Shown here one piece after another: positions 8,477 through 17,172 of a stretch of DNA of 40,212 bases; the stretch's first letter is position 1, and each line of letters starts with the position of its first letter. The stretch comes from CAYQPF01 sp964419225 (GTDB lineage Bacteria > Cloacimonadota > Cloacimonadia > Cloacimonadales > CAYQPF01): contig CAYQPF010000027.1 of assembly GCA_964419225.1 (NCBI GenBank), forward strand, positions 1-40,212, written 5' to 3'. Under the pieces are notes generated by a model that saw only the letters and a list, made by a program, of their open reading frames with translations, had not been told where the DNA came from and ran no database searches. Position numbers and translations under genes: made by a program.

Positions 8477-9556
8477 ATGAAAAGAGCATTTAAGATCTTA
8501 CTTTTTCTCGCCTGCAGTATTGTTTTTTTAGAAGCAGTAGAAGCAAAATTCCCTGTCCCTAAAATCGAATTTAATCCGAAAAGTATGATATGTCCATTTA
8601 CCGAACAGAAAATCAATGTTGATGGAGCTGATTCTGAGGCTGTATGGGATAAAGCTCCCTGGTCAGATACCTTTGTGGATATTGAAGGTGCAGCCAAACC
8701 TCTTCCCTATCTGGATACTAAAGTAAAAATGCTCTGGGATAACGAGTATCTTTATATCTTTGCTGATATGGAAGAATTACATCTGACAGCCAAGCTTACT
8801 CAGCGGGATGATATAATTTTCAGAGATAATGATTTTGAGATCTTTATCGATCCCGATGGTGATACACATAATTACTATGAACTGGAAATCAATGCTCTCA
8901 ATACTGTCTGGGATTTACTGCTGTTGAATCCTTACCGGGATAATGGTCAACTTGCCTATGATTCTTGGGATATTCAGGGATTGAAGACTGCTGTGAAACT
9001 GAATGGGACACTGAATGATCCAAATGATATTGATGAAGGCTGGAGTGTGGAAATTGCAATTCCCTGGAAAGTACTGGAAGAAGGAACTACCAAGAAATGT
9101 CCACCCAGATCGGGTGATGTTTGGAGAATGAACTTTTCCCGGGTGCAATGGGACTTTGATATCCAAGAAGGCTCATATGTGAAGAAAGATTCTCCAGAAC
9201 ATAACTGGGTATGGTCACCCCAGGGCTTGATAGCAATGCACTACCCCGAGATGTGGGGTTTTGTACACTTTACCAAACGAGTTAATGTCTCATCTGTAGA
9301 TTTGTCAATTTCAGACGCAGATAAAAACAAATGGATCTTAAGGCAATTCTATTATGCACAGAAAGAATATTGGGAGATCAATCATAAATTCGCCATGAAA
9401 ATTGATGAATTGATCAAACTTTTTCCTAATCTGAAACCTTATAAAGGATTGGTTCTTCTGCAATCTACAGAGAGCTTATATGAATTCATTTATAAACCTG
9501 ATAATGTTGTTTATCATCTTACTCAGGACGGTCTGATCTGGGAGACAGAAAACTAA
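8477..9556 (+). CDS. Exported carbohydrate-binding family 9-like protein
   Basis: 359 aa. The open frame reaches back to 8456, but AGAGG at 8467-8471 and the ATG at 8477 give a protein that starts with a signal peptide (MKRAFKILLFLACSIVFLEA). The body matches the CBM9-like fold (carbohydrate family 9 binding domain-like): INVDGADSEAVWDKAPW, then LWDNEYLYIFADMEE, FRDNDFEIFIDPDGDTHNYY, EINALNTVWDLLL and GWSVEIAIPW, with WRMNFSRVQW and NWVWSPQG later. The last 80 residues are helical and unassigned. It starts 8 nt after the GH130 stop and shares the A of its TAA stop with the next ATG. It is likely an extracytoplasmic sugar-binding protein serving the importer; no catalytic residues are apparent. 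Confidence 0.82.
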   Translation: MKRAFKILLFLACSIVFLEAVEAKFPVPKIEFNPKSMICPFTEQKINVDGADSEAVWDKAPWSDTFVDIEGAAKPLPYLDTKVKMLWDNEYLYIFADMEELHLTAKLTQRDDIIFRDNDFEIFIDPDGDTHNYYELEINALNTVWDLLLLNPYRDNGQLAYDSWDIQGLKTAVKLNGTLNDPNDIDEGWSVEIAIPWKVLEEGTTKKCPPRSGDVWRMNFSRVQWDFDIQEGSYVKKDSPEHNWVWSPQGLIAMHYPEMWGFVHFTKRVNVSSVDLSISDADKNKWILRQFYYAQKEYWEINHKFAMKIDELIKLFPNLKPYKGLVLLQSTESLYEFIYKPDNVVYHLTQDGLIWETEN

Positions 9557-11988
9557 TGAAACGGCCTGTTCTGTGGCTATGCTTATTCCTTTTTGCCATG
9601 GTTAATCTGTATTCAGCAGATAAGCTAATTTTAAAAGTTTTTGAACTGCCGGATCCCAAGAAAACAGATGCCTTTACTAAAGCTGATCAGGCGGTTATCG
9701 ATGCTTTTCAGAAGAAATATCCTTATATTGAATTAAGATCTTTTACAGGACTGAAAATTGAAAATCTGGATTTGGATGCAGCACCTTTAATGGCAATTGC
9801 AGGAGGTGTCTCTCCTGATATTATTTATGTGAATTTCAGACAGTCCGCCACATACATTGAAAAGAAATTCCTCTATCCTATGGATGAATTTGTTAATAAG
9901 ATCACTCCTGAAGAAATGTCTTTGAGAGTTACCAAACCTGTAATGCCTGTGATCTATCGCAGTCGGGAAGGAAGTAAAGAACAACATTACTGGATGCTGC
10001 CTTATGAAACTTTGGTGCGGGTACTCTTATACAGGAAAGATCTGTTTTTGAGAAACGGACTCGATCCTGCTAAACCACCCAGAAACTGGCAGGAATTGCT
10101 GGAATATGCTAAGATCATCTCCAATCCCCAGAAGAATACGTACGGAATAGTTCTGGCATCAGGCCCACAAGCTGCCTATGACTGGATCACTTATATCTGG
10201 AGTGCAGGTGGAGAAGCGGTCAAACAAGATCTGAAAACGGGTGACTGGTATGGTGCTTTTGATTCTCCTGAAGCAGTGAAGGCCATGAATTTCTATTTAA
10301 AACTGATCGCTACGCCCTGGACAGACAGTAAAGGTAATCAGCAGTATGGTTACAGTGTCCGGGAAGGTGACTGGGGTAATAAGTGGTTGGAAGGCAGAAT
10401 CGGAATGCGTCTGGATTATATGAATGAGCAAAGTCTGGGTAGAGAGCTTGATCCCAATTTATATGGTATCGCACCTGTACCGTTGGGTCCGACCGGGATC
10501 AGAGGTTCAGAACTTAACTGCCGGATGATGGGTATTTTCAGCGGAGCAGGTGAGATCAATAACGGTGGTCTGGGTAAGCGTGATCCAAAGCTTGTCAAAG
10601 ATGCTGCCTTCAAATATATCTGGTTCTACGACAGCGAAGAAGCACGTAAGATCAGGATGCAGGTAATGATTGAGAATGGCTACGGCAAGATGTTGAATCC
10701 CATCCTTTTAAAGAGATATGGTTTTGAAGATTATTTAAAGTTTTCACCTCCCGGCTGGTTACAGACTTTTGAAGAAGCTCTTTCCAATGGTAAGCCTGAA
10801 CCCTACGGCCGGAATACTCAGAAAATTTATGAATATATGTCCTTCCCCTTGAACAGTTTAACCAAACTTGTCGAACAAGGAAAACTCAAAACAGATACTA
10901 AAGAAGGCAATACAATGATTGCCTCGACTCTGAAGAAAGCTGTAGCCAATACGAATGAGCAAATGCTGGGTAAAATCTCCAGCTCTGAAAGATATAAACG
11001 CAACCGACTTGCAGCTGCAGTAGGTATTCTTATCTTTGCTTTGTTCTTACTCAGTATTTATAAGATCCTCAGAATTTTTAGTTTGAGACAAAAAGAACAG
11101 CGTGAACCTATCATGCATAATAAGATTTATCCGTATCTGATCATATTACCTGCCTTATTGTCTATCGTGATCTGGAAATATTTACCCTTATTATTGGGTT
11201 CAATGATGGCATTTCAGAATTATAATTTAGTGGGACCTTCTGACTGGATTGGTTTCCAGAATTTCGCAGATGTTTTATTTGATCCTGCCTGGTGGTCAGC
11301 TTTGGGCAAAACAGTTTATTACATGGCTTTATCGTTGACTCTCGGATTCTTTCCGCCTGTTTTATTAGCCATTCTTTTACAGGAAGTATCGCGTGGAAAG
11401 CTGTTATATAGATTGATCTATTACTTACCGGCAGTAGTCAGCGGAGTAATTGTAATATATTTATGGAAATTGTTCTATGCTCCATCGGATGCAGGAGTAT
11501 TCAACCAGATCCTTTTATCTGTAGGTTTACCCAAGCTTAAATGGTTGGATGAGCCGTCACTGGCGATGATTTTGATTGTTCTACCGTCGATCTGGGCAGG
11601 AGTAGGGCCTGGATGCTTGATCTATCTGGCAGCACTGAAAAGTATCCCGGATGATCTGTATGAAGCGGCCGATCTTGACGGAGCCGGATTCAAGCAGAAG
11701 ATCAGGCATATTGTTCTCCCCTATCTCAAGGCATTATTGATCATCCAGTTTATTGCAGCGTTCATAGCATCAGCCCAACAGAGTGGATTAATCCTGATCA
11801 TGACCTTTGGAGGGCCCAACAATGCTACCAAGGTCGCAGACCTTTTGATCTTTGAGAAAGCATATTTATATCTTAATTTCGGTCTGGCAACCGCGATGGC
11901 CTGGATGCTGGGAATTATTATGATGGGCTTTACGATAATCCAGATCAAGAAGATTACGAATATGGAATTTAAATCGAGCGGACAATGA
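9556..11988 (+). CDS. Fused ABC sugar importer subunit: solute-binding protein plus MalF/UgpA-type permease
   Basis: 810 aa in one frame. Residues 1-20 are a signal peptide; about 22-475 are a family 1 extracellular solute-binding protein (AFQKKYPYIEL, APLMAIAGGVSPDIIYVN, KPPRNWQELLEYAK); about 485-506 is a membrane anchor; about 520-800 is a MalF-like permease with several membrane helices and the EAA loop EAADLDGAGFKQKIRHIVLP (703-722), which contacts the ATPase. Binding protein and permease are normally separate chains; here ligand binding is tied covalently to the translocator. ATG overlaps the preceding stop by one base (TAATG), so translation is probably coupled. The partner permease is at 15296. 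No ATPase gene is nearby, so a shared MsmX/MalK-type ATPase elsewhere is likely. The substrate is inferred from GH130 and GH38. Confidence 0.88.
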   Translation: MKRPVLWLCLFLFAMVNLYSADKLILKVFELPDPKKTDAFTKADQAVIDAFQKKYPYIELRSFTGLKIENLDLDAAPLMAIAGGVSPDIIYVNFRQSATYIEKKFLYPMDEFVNKITPEEMSLRVTKPVMPVIYRSREGSKEQHYWMLPYETLVRVLLYRKDLFLRNGLDPAKPPRNWQELLEYAKIISNPQKNTYGIVLASGPQAAYDWITYIWSAGGEAVKQDLKTGDWYGAFDSPEAVKAMNFYLKLIATPWTDSKGNQQYGYSVREGDWGNKWLEGRIGMRLDYMNEQSLGRELDPNLYGIAPVPLGPTGIRGSELNCRMMGIFSGAGEINNGGLGKRDPKLVKDAAFKYIWFYDSEEARKIRMQVMIENGYGKMLNPILLKRYGFEDYLKFSPPGWLQTFEEALSNGKPEPYGRNTQKIYEYMSFPLNSLTKLVEQGKLKTDTKEGNTMIASTLKKAVANTNEQMLGKISSSERYKRNRLAAAVGILIFALFLLSIYKILRIFSLRQKEQREPIMHNKIYPYLIILPALLSIVIWKYLPLLLGSMMAFQNYNLVGPSDWIGFQNFADVLFDPAWWSALGKTVYYMALSLTLGFFPPVLLAILLQEVSRGKLLYRLIYYLPAVVSGVIVIYLWKLFYAPSDAGVFNQILLSVGLPKLKWLDEPSLAMILIVLPSIWAGVGPGCLIYLAALKSIPDDLYEAADLDGAGFKQKIRHIVLPYLKALLIIQFIAAFIASAQQSGLILIMTFGGPNNATKVADLLIFEKAYLYLNFGLATAMAWMLGIIMMGFTIIQIKKITNMEFKSSGQ

Positions 11989-11990
11989 TC

Positions 11991-12057
11991 AGTGGGCAGT
12001 GTGCAGTAGGCAGGGGGCAGTGAAGAAATAATTGAGAATTGAAAGTTGAGAGTTAAA
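11991..12057 (+). repeat. Two adjoining heptamer arrays after the importer gene
   Basis: First AGTGGGC, AGTGTGC, AGTAGGC, AGGGGGC (11991-12022), then AATTGAG, AATTGAA, AGTTGAG, AGTTAAA (about 12030-12057). Both have period 7 but different sequence families. They start 2 nt after the stop codon. A loose CACTGAT-type ten-base repeat follows at about 12083-12112. Confidence 0.8.
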
Positions 12058-12201
12058 TGAATAGAATTTTCGAGAGTTATAGCCACTGATTATCACTGAC
12101 ATACACTGATCTAAAACATACGTAATAAATTAATTGGGAATATTCGATATTGTTGGTTAAAAAATGCAATTCTAAGTATTTAAAAAAATTCAGAAATAAT
12201 A

Positions 12202-12230
12202 TTGACAAACTTGATAGTTTTTTTTATATA
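12202..12230 (+). promoter_or_regulatory. Sigma70-type promoter for the 12257 gene
   Basis: TTGACA (12202-12207), a 17-nt gap and TATATA (12225-12230), about 20 nt before the ribosome binding site. An A-rich stretch lies just upstream. It suggests that the secreted protein gene is transcribed apart from the importer genes around it. Confidence 0.65.
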
Positions 12231-12256
12231 TAGACATATTCCAAATTGGAGGATTT

Positions 12257-15007
12257 ATGAAAAATAAAATATTTTGTCTATGCTTGGCATTATGCTTCTG
12301 TTACGGGATCTATGCTCAGGTCATTTGGGATGAGCCTGTAAAACTTGCAGAATGTAAGGGTATTTCTTGGAGTCAAAGCTCTGTTGTTATTTTTGATAAA
12401 GTATATCATGTTTGGGCTGAGTCTGATGAAATAGAAACAAGCATTTACATACAAATAAACTCCAGTAGTGGAGATTCTCTGCAGCGTATCAATTTTAATT
12501 CAGGCACAGATAACGAGATTTCTCAAATCTATCCTTATGTTATTGCTACTACTGATAACTGTCTTATAATTAACTGGATAGAAGTTTCAAGCACTGGCCA
12601 TTTCAAATATAAGGCCCAAAAGTTAAATGTAAATGGAGCAGCTTTATGGAATGAGAATGGGATAACTCTTTCAGAAGGTGATAATATTTCAAATCAGTTT
12701 AATTACAGTGGAGAACCTCTGATGTCAGATGCTGAAGGTGGTGCTTACATCATTTGTAATAATTTGAATCCATTTACAATAATCCGAGTTAATGGTAATG
12801 GGAGTATTATCTGGCAAGAGCAAATACAAGGGATCCCTTATTGTTCGTATAAACTCACTCCGGCATATCCTAACGGGATAAGTGTATTTTTCAAATATTT
12901 ACAAAACGATGAAGGCTATATCTCAGTTAACAGGTTTTCCAATGCAGGTGAATCAACATATTCCGGGTTGATAAAAATCCCACAGGCAAACACTTATGAT
13001 GAGTTTGACTTTCATGCCTATCCTGATAATTCCTTCTTATTATATGCCTATTATTCTGCCTACTCTCCGCAAAAATTCTCATCGCAGTGTGATTCCCTTT
13101 GGTCAAATTCAGAACTCAAGAATAATAAAATTGTCTTCATTAATGATAATGATTTTTTTGGTATTGAAAACACTACAGAAGGAATCATCTTCACGAAATA
13201 CAACGAACTTGGCAATGAGCTTTCAAGCTTTGTAACAATATACAATTCCTATTACTTAAACGCAAGTATCAATCCCAATAACGATTTAGTAATTTTTTAT
13301 TATGTATGGACGAATATCTTAGAAACTAAAATACAAATTCTGAAATCAGATAATTCATTTCAATTCGAGGAGGGAATTGATTTGTCTTTGTACACAGGGA
13401 TATATTCCAAGATTTTATTTACATCCGAAAAAATAATATTAACATTTAAGGATTATTCACTCAAGCAATGTTTAGTTGACTATACAGGCACTAATATCAG
13501 AACAACAGTAATGTCTTTGTCAGGACCATATTTTTCTCCCTTAGATGAACTGAATAATCAAAGATACCATTTCTTTCCATCTGAAGATAATCTTAGTCTG
13601 ATTCTCGAAGATCACTATATAGTGATGTATATGATAGATTCTTCCGGGCAAAAATTAATGCCCTTAACCGGTAAACAAATCCTGCCACAATCCCCTTATA
13701 ATTCTTCTGGAATTGTACTGGCGAAAACTCCTCAAAATACATATGTAGTATGCTTGAAGGATTATTCACATACTTATTCTACTTTGAATCTGTCTGAAAC
13801 AGGAGATATAAATTTTGATTATAACACGGATGTTTGTTTTACCAATTTTTTCAACAGAACCAATGATATTTTGGCTCTCTCCGCTCCAAGTGACAATTAT
13901 AGACCTGATAAAATCCGAAAATTAACTTCAGATAACACTTTTTCTGATCCTGTAGATATCCCAAATACAGGGATGTTAGACTCTTATGATTTACAGTTTC
14001 CTTTAATTTTTGAACGATATTGGGAGCATGATACTTCTTCTCACTACCTTCAGCTTTTATCGGAGGATCTGGTTTTCAGTTCTCCTATAGAATTTATGCA
14101 CACACGATTTTCCCATGGAATAAAGACACAAAGCATATCAGCAGGTTTATTTCTCAGTGGAAGTAGTTCTTATGAGTTCCAAAATGTTCTGTACTTTCAG
14201 TTAATTAGAAACACAGATAATTCTCTACTGCTCCCATTAGATAAATGCCTCATGAAGAGTTCACTTAAACTTAAGGATTACACTGTTATCGCTTTTGAGA
14301 ATAATAATATTTATTCTTTATACTTAGACACAAATGAAGGTGCAAGTTCTCTAAAATTGCAAAAATATACTATCAGTGATAATAGTTTCGAACCCCAATA
14401 TGGTGTTAAGGGATTAACATTAGCTGATGATGTGTGTAATTACACTGCTGAAAAAATCGGTAATTATATTGCTATATCTTATGTTATCAATGGTAATTAC
14501 CCACCTAATTTGCTTCAATTTATGTGTCTTAACAATGAAACTAATTCTTTAAGTACAAGTATGTTACTTGGTGATAGTTCTACCCAAAAACCACAAATTT
14601 GCCCGATTAATGAAAACAATGCTTATGTTGTTTGGAACAATTATGTTAATTACCCACATACAAATTGTAATAGTCTTCTTGTACAAAAATTAAATCTTAG
14701 TCAGATGACTGGTGCCACGATTCCTCCTAGTCCACTAATTCTTTTCCAAAATTACCCCAATCCCTTCAATCCTGAAACAAATATTTCCTTTGCTCTTCCG
14801 CAGGCCGGTATGGTAAAACTAGAAATATACAATATCAAAGGGCAAAAAGTCACAACACTTGCAGACCAATATCTGGAATCAGGTCAGCATAATTTGAAGT
14901 GGAATGGCACTAATTCAAATCATAACAATGTCTCCTGCGGTGTATATTTCTATAAACTAACCACACAGACCAAATCTATTACAAAAAAGATGCTACTATT
15001 AAAATGA
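12257..15007 (+). CDS. Large secreted protein with type IX-style C-terminal sorting domain
   Basis: 916 aa. GGAGG (12248-12252) precedes the ATG. Signal peptide MKNKIFCLCLALCFCYGIYA. The N-terminal part has repeats that recall the proteins at 142 and 4068 (VYHVWAES...IYIQ, LIINWIEV...KAQKLNVNGAALW), but they fade into a long Ser/Asn/Tyr-rich beta region without clear repeats. The end is a canonical sorting module: NYPNPFNPETNISF, NIKGQKV, LKWNGTNS and GVYFYKL ending in MLLLK. It is visibly more AT-rich than the importer genes on either side and has its own promoter, which suggests later insertion into the locus. Its role is unknown: a surface glycan-binding partner of the importer, or an unrelated passenger. 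Confidence 0.78.
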   Translation: MKNKIFCLCLALCFCYGIYAQVIWDEPVKLAECKGISWSQSSVVIFDKVYHVWAESDEIETSIYIQINSSSGDSLQRINFNSGTDNEISQIYPYVIATTDNCLIINWIEVSSTGHFKYKAQKLNVNGAALWNENGITLSEGDNISNQFNYSGEPLMSDAEGGAYIICNNLNPFTIIRVNGNGSIIWQEQIQGIPYCSYKLTPAYPNGISVFFKYLQNDEGYISVNRFSNAGESTYSGLIKIPQANTYDEFDFHAYPDNSFLLYAYYSAYSPQKFSSQCDSLWSNSELKNNKIVFINDNDFFGIENTTEGIIFTKYNELGNELSSFVTIYNSYYLNASINPNNDLVIFYYVWTNILETKIQILKSDNSFQFEEGIDLSLYTGIYSKILFTSEKIILTFKDYSLKQCLVDYTGTNIRTTVMSLSGPYFSPLDELNNQRYHFFPSEDNLSLILEDHYIVMYMIDSSGQKLMPLTGKQILPQSPYNSSGIVLAKTPQNTYVVCLKDYSHTYSTLNLSETGDINFDYNTDVCFTNFFNRTNDILALSAPSDNYRPDKIRKLTSDNTFSDPVDIPNTGMLDSYDLQFPLIFERYWEHDTSSHYLQLLSEDLVFSSPIEFMHTRFSHGIKTQSISAGLFLSGSSSYEFQNVLYFQLIRNTDNSLLLPLDKCLMKSSLKLKDYTVIAFENNNIYSLYLDTNEGASSLKLQKYTISDNSFEPQYGVKGLTLADDVCNYTAEKIGNYIAISYVINGNYPPNLLQFMCLNNETNSLSTSMLLGDSSTQKPQICPINENNAYVVWNNYVNYPHTNCNSLLVQKLNLSQMTGATIPPSPLILFQNYPNPFNPETNISFALPQAGMVKLEIYNIKGQKVTTLADQYLESGQHNLKWNGTNSNHNNVSCGVYFYKLTTQTKSITKKMLLLK

Positions 15008-15064
15008 GGACTAGCGTCCAGCACCATTAGCATGGAGCATATTTTGTTGGTATCATCTTTGAGG

Positions 15065-15210
15065 GTTGTGACTATCAGACCTGTAATCATATGATACAAA
15101 CTAAAATGAGAGATAACATCCGCATATGGTTCATATCTCATATTCCAGGTGTTGATACTCTCAGATCTGAAGTCATATGATTCGAAAGCTTATGTTCGAG
15201 ATTTAATCCG
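15065..15210. repeat. Degenerate direct repeat of about 60 nt in the leader of the second permease gene
   Basis: 15065-15123 and 15151-15210 align along their length: GTTG.GACTATCAGACCTG against GTTGATACTCTCAGATCTG, both then reaching TCATATGA and ending in ATCCG. The TCATATGA palindromes (15087-15094 and 15173-15180) are 86 bp apart; the first sits in a perfect 10-bp palindrome ATCATATGAT. They lie upstream of the promoter at 15236, so an operator pair or a structured leader are both possible. Confidence 0.55.
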
Positions 15211-15235
15211 AACTGTGCAGTAGAGGTTTTTTGTC

Positions 15236-15263
15236 TTGACATGTAAAACAATCCTTCATAATA
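15236..15263 (+). promoter_or_regulatory. Sigma70-type promoter for the second permease gene
   Basis: TTGACA (15236-15241), a 16-nt gap and ATAATA (15258-15263), preceded by a T-rich tract. The start codon is 33 nt downstream. Confidence 0.6.
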
Positions 15264-15295
15264 GCTGTAGATTCAAATTAGAGTATAGGTGAACT

Positions 15296-17164
15296 ATGGC
15301 AATAATAGGTAAAGTTGGAAAGAATTCCACGAAGATGAAAATCTTGAGTTTCAGTATTCATTTGGTACTTATTCTGGGTGCGATAACGATGATCTATCCT
15401 TTTTTGATCATGGTGAGTTCCTCATTCAAGAGTCATGTGGATGAGAGCAGTATGAGCCTGATTCCGGAGTTTTTGTATAAAGATGAAGTATTGTTTAAGA
15501 AATATATGGAAGTCCGCTTTAATGAAGAATCGAGTTTATTAGCTGCCCAGTTTAAAAATAAGTATCTTTCATTCGGAGAAATCGAACTACCCAAAGAAAT
15601 AAATCAGCCATTTATAACAGATTGGAATCAGTTCCTGCAAGAAAATCAAAAACTTTATGGTTCTTATGACTGCTATCTGGGAGAGAGTTACGGTCGTAAG
15701 ATCTATGGAAGACACGAAAGAATACTTCGAAAGCAGTTAATCGCCGAAAGTGGTAAGGATCTGGATAAGATTGGACTTAAATACAATTGCAGTATAAAGA
15801 GTTGGGATGAGTTGAAGATAGAGGAAAAAGAAATAACCAACCGAAATTATGCAGTGGGTAATAATCCTCTTTATGATCGTTTTGTTGTTTATCGTAACAG
15901 TTTACCTGCCTGGCAGAAAGTTTTTGTCTCACTGGATGGTGACTTTATCAGAAATGAACTGGTTCAAACTTACGGAGAAAACATTTCCAAGATGAATGAT
16001 TCCATAGGGACTAAATATAACTCGTGGTCTGAGGTAGTTCTGTCGGAAACCTTGCCGAATGATTTGCTGAAACAACATTGGCAGCACTATGTCCAGTCAG
16101 TCTTGAACATGCACTTTGTGAAATTGAATGCGAAAGTTCAACCGGACTGGCAGAAGTATTTACTGCAGAAATATCAGAATGTGAACACCCTGAATCTAGC
16201 CTGGCAAAAGGAATACAAATCCTTTGCAGACATTCCTTTATTCAATACTGAAGAACCCAAAGAAGCTGCCCTGCAGGACTGGATCTTCTTTGTGGAGCGT
16301 TTGACCAAGCCCGAAGATCTGATTGTCAAGAGTACAGAAAGTGATTTCAGGAAATGGTTGGCAGTTAAGTACGAAAGCATTGATAAACTTAATACAGTCT
16401 GGGGGAAAACTTATCCTTCTTTTAACATGATCCCTGTTGATTATCAGCAAATAGATTATACATATCTGCAGCAGAATAAGCACTTTTACCTTGGCGAATT
16501 TCTGAAGAGAAATTATACGATGGTTTGGGATGAATTGGCAGGAAACGGCAGAGCTTTGATGAACACTCTTATTTATACTTTACTGGCTATTTTGAGTGCT
16601 GTAATCATCAATCCTCTGGCTGCATACGCATTGAGCAGGTTCCGGCCTAAGTTGACAAATCAGTTATTGATGCTGTTTATGCTGACAATGGCTTTCCCGA
16701 CGATGGTTATGGGAATACCCAATTTCATATTATTAAAGAATTTGAACCTGCTGAATACTTTTTGGGCATTGATTCTACCGGGTATAGCAGATGGATATTT
16801 TATCTTTTTGTTAAAAGGCTTCTTCGATTCTCAACCGCGGGAATTATATGAGAGTGCTATGCTGGACGGAGCGAGTGAAATGCGGATCTTTTGGCAGATA
16901 GCCATGAGTTTGTCTAAACCTGTTTTAGCTGTGATAGCATTGGGTGCCTTTAATGAGGCTTACCGTAATTTTATGTATGCTTTCTTGGTTTGCCAGGATC
17001 AAAGCATGTGGACGCTGATGGTGCACATATATCAATTGATGCAGAGAAGTATTGCCTCAGTGGGGTATGCAGCATTGGTTATTGTTTCCATACCAACCTT
17101 AATGGTATTTATTTTCTTCCAAAATATAATTATTAAAGGGATTGTTGTCCCTACAGAAAAATAG
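15296..17164 (+). CDS. MalG-type ABC sugar permease with a large periplasmic repeat domain
   Basis: 622 aa, about twice the usual 270-300 aa of this family. Residues 16-42 are the first membrane helix, followed by the family's FLIMVSSSFKS. About 45-410 are an inserted hydrophilic domain. The rest (419-622) is a normal MalG-like core with the EAA loop ELYESAMLDGASEMRIFWQI and the typical end IKGIVVPTEK. The insert is built from about five related units of 65-75 residues; the clearest are 283-335 (KYQNVNTLNLAWQKEYKSF.DIP) and 350-400 (KYESIDKLNTVWGKTYPSF..IP), a pattern like the KYGTIEALNxxWG helices of GH42-type glycosidases. By topology the insert should face the periplasm, where it could touch the binding protein fused to the partner permease at 9556. 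GH38 follows after 8 nt. Confidence 0.85.
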   Translation: MAIIGKVGKNSTKMKILSFSIHLVLILGAITMIYPFLIMVSSSFKSHVDESSMSLIPEFLYKDEVLFKKYMEVRFNEESSLLAAQFKNKYLSFGEIELPKEINQPFITDWNQFLQENQKLYGSYDCYLGESYGRKIYGRHERILRKQLIAESGKDLDKIGLKYNCSIKSWDELKIEEKEITNRNYAVGNNPLYDRFVVYRNSLPAWQKVFVSLDGDFIRNELVQTYGENISKMNDSIGTKYNSWSEVVLSETLPNDLLKQHWQHYVQSVLNMHFVKLNAKVQPDWQKYLLQKYQNVNTLNLAWQKEYKSFADIPLFNTEEPKEAALQDWIFFVERLTKPEDLIVKSTESDFRKWLAVKYESIDKLNTVWGKTYPSFNMIPVDYQQIDYTYLQQNKHFYLGEFLKRNYTMVWDELAGNGRALMNTLIYTLLAILSAVIINPLAAYALSRFRPKLTNQLLMLFMLTMAFPTMVMGIPNFILLKNLNLLNTFWALILPGIADGYFIFLLKGFFDSQPRELYESAMLDGASEMRIFWQIAMSLSKPVLAVIALGAFNEAYRNFMYAFLVCQDQSMWTLMVHIYQLMQRSIASVGYAALVIVSIPTLMVFIFFQNIIIKGIVVPTEK

Positions 17165-17172
17165 GAGGAGTT

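Noticed and set aside
15008..15064. GGAC/GTCC hairpin after the 12257 gene as terminator
   Set aside because: The stem is only 4 bp and no T run follows.
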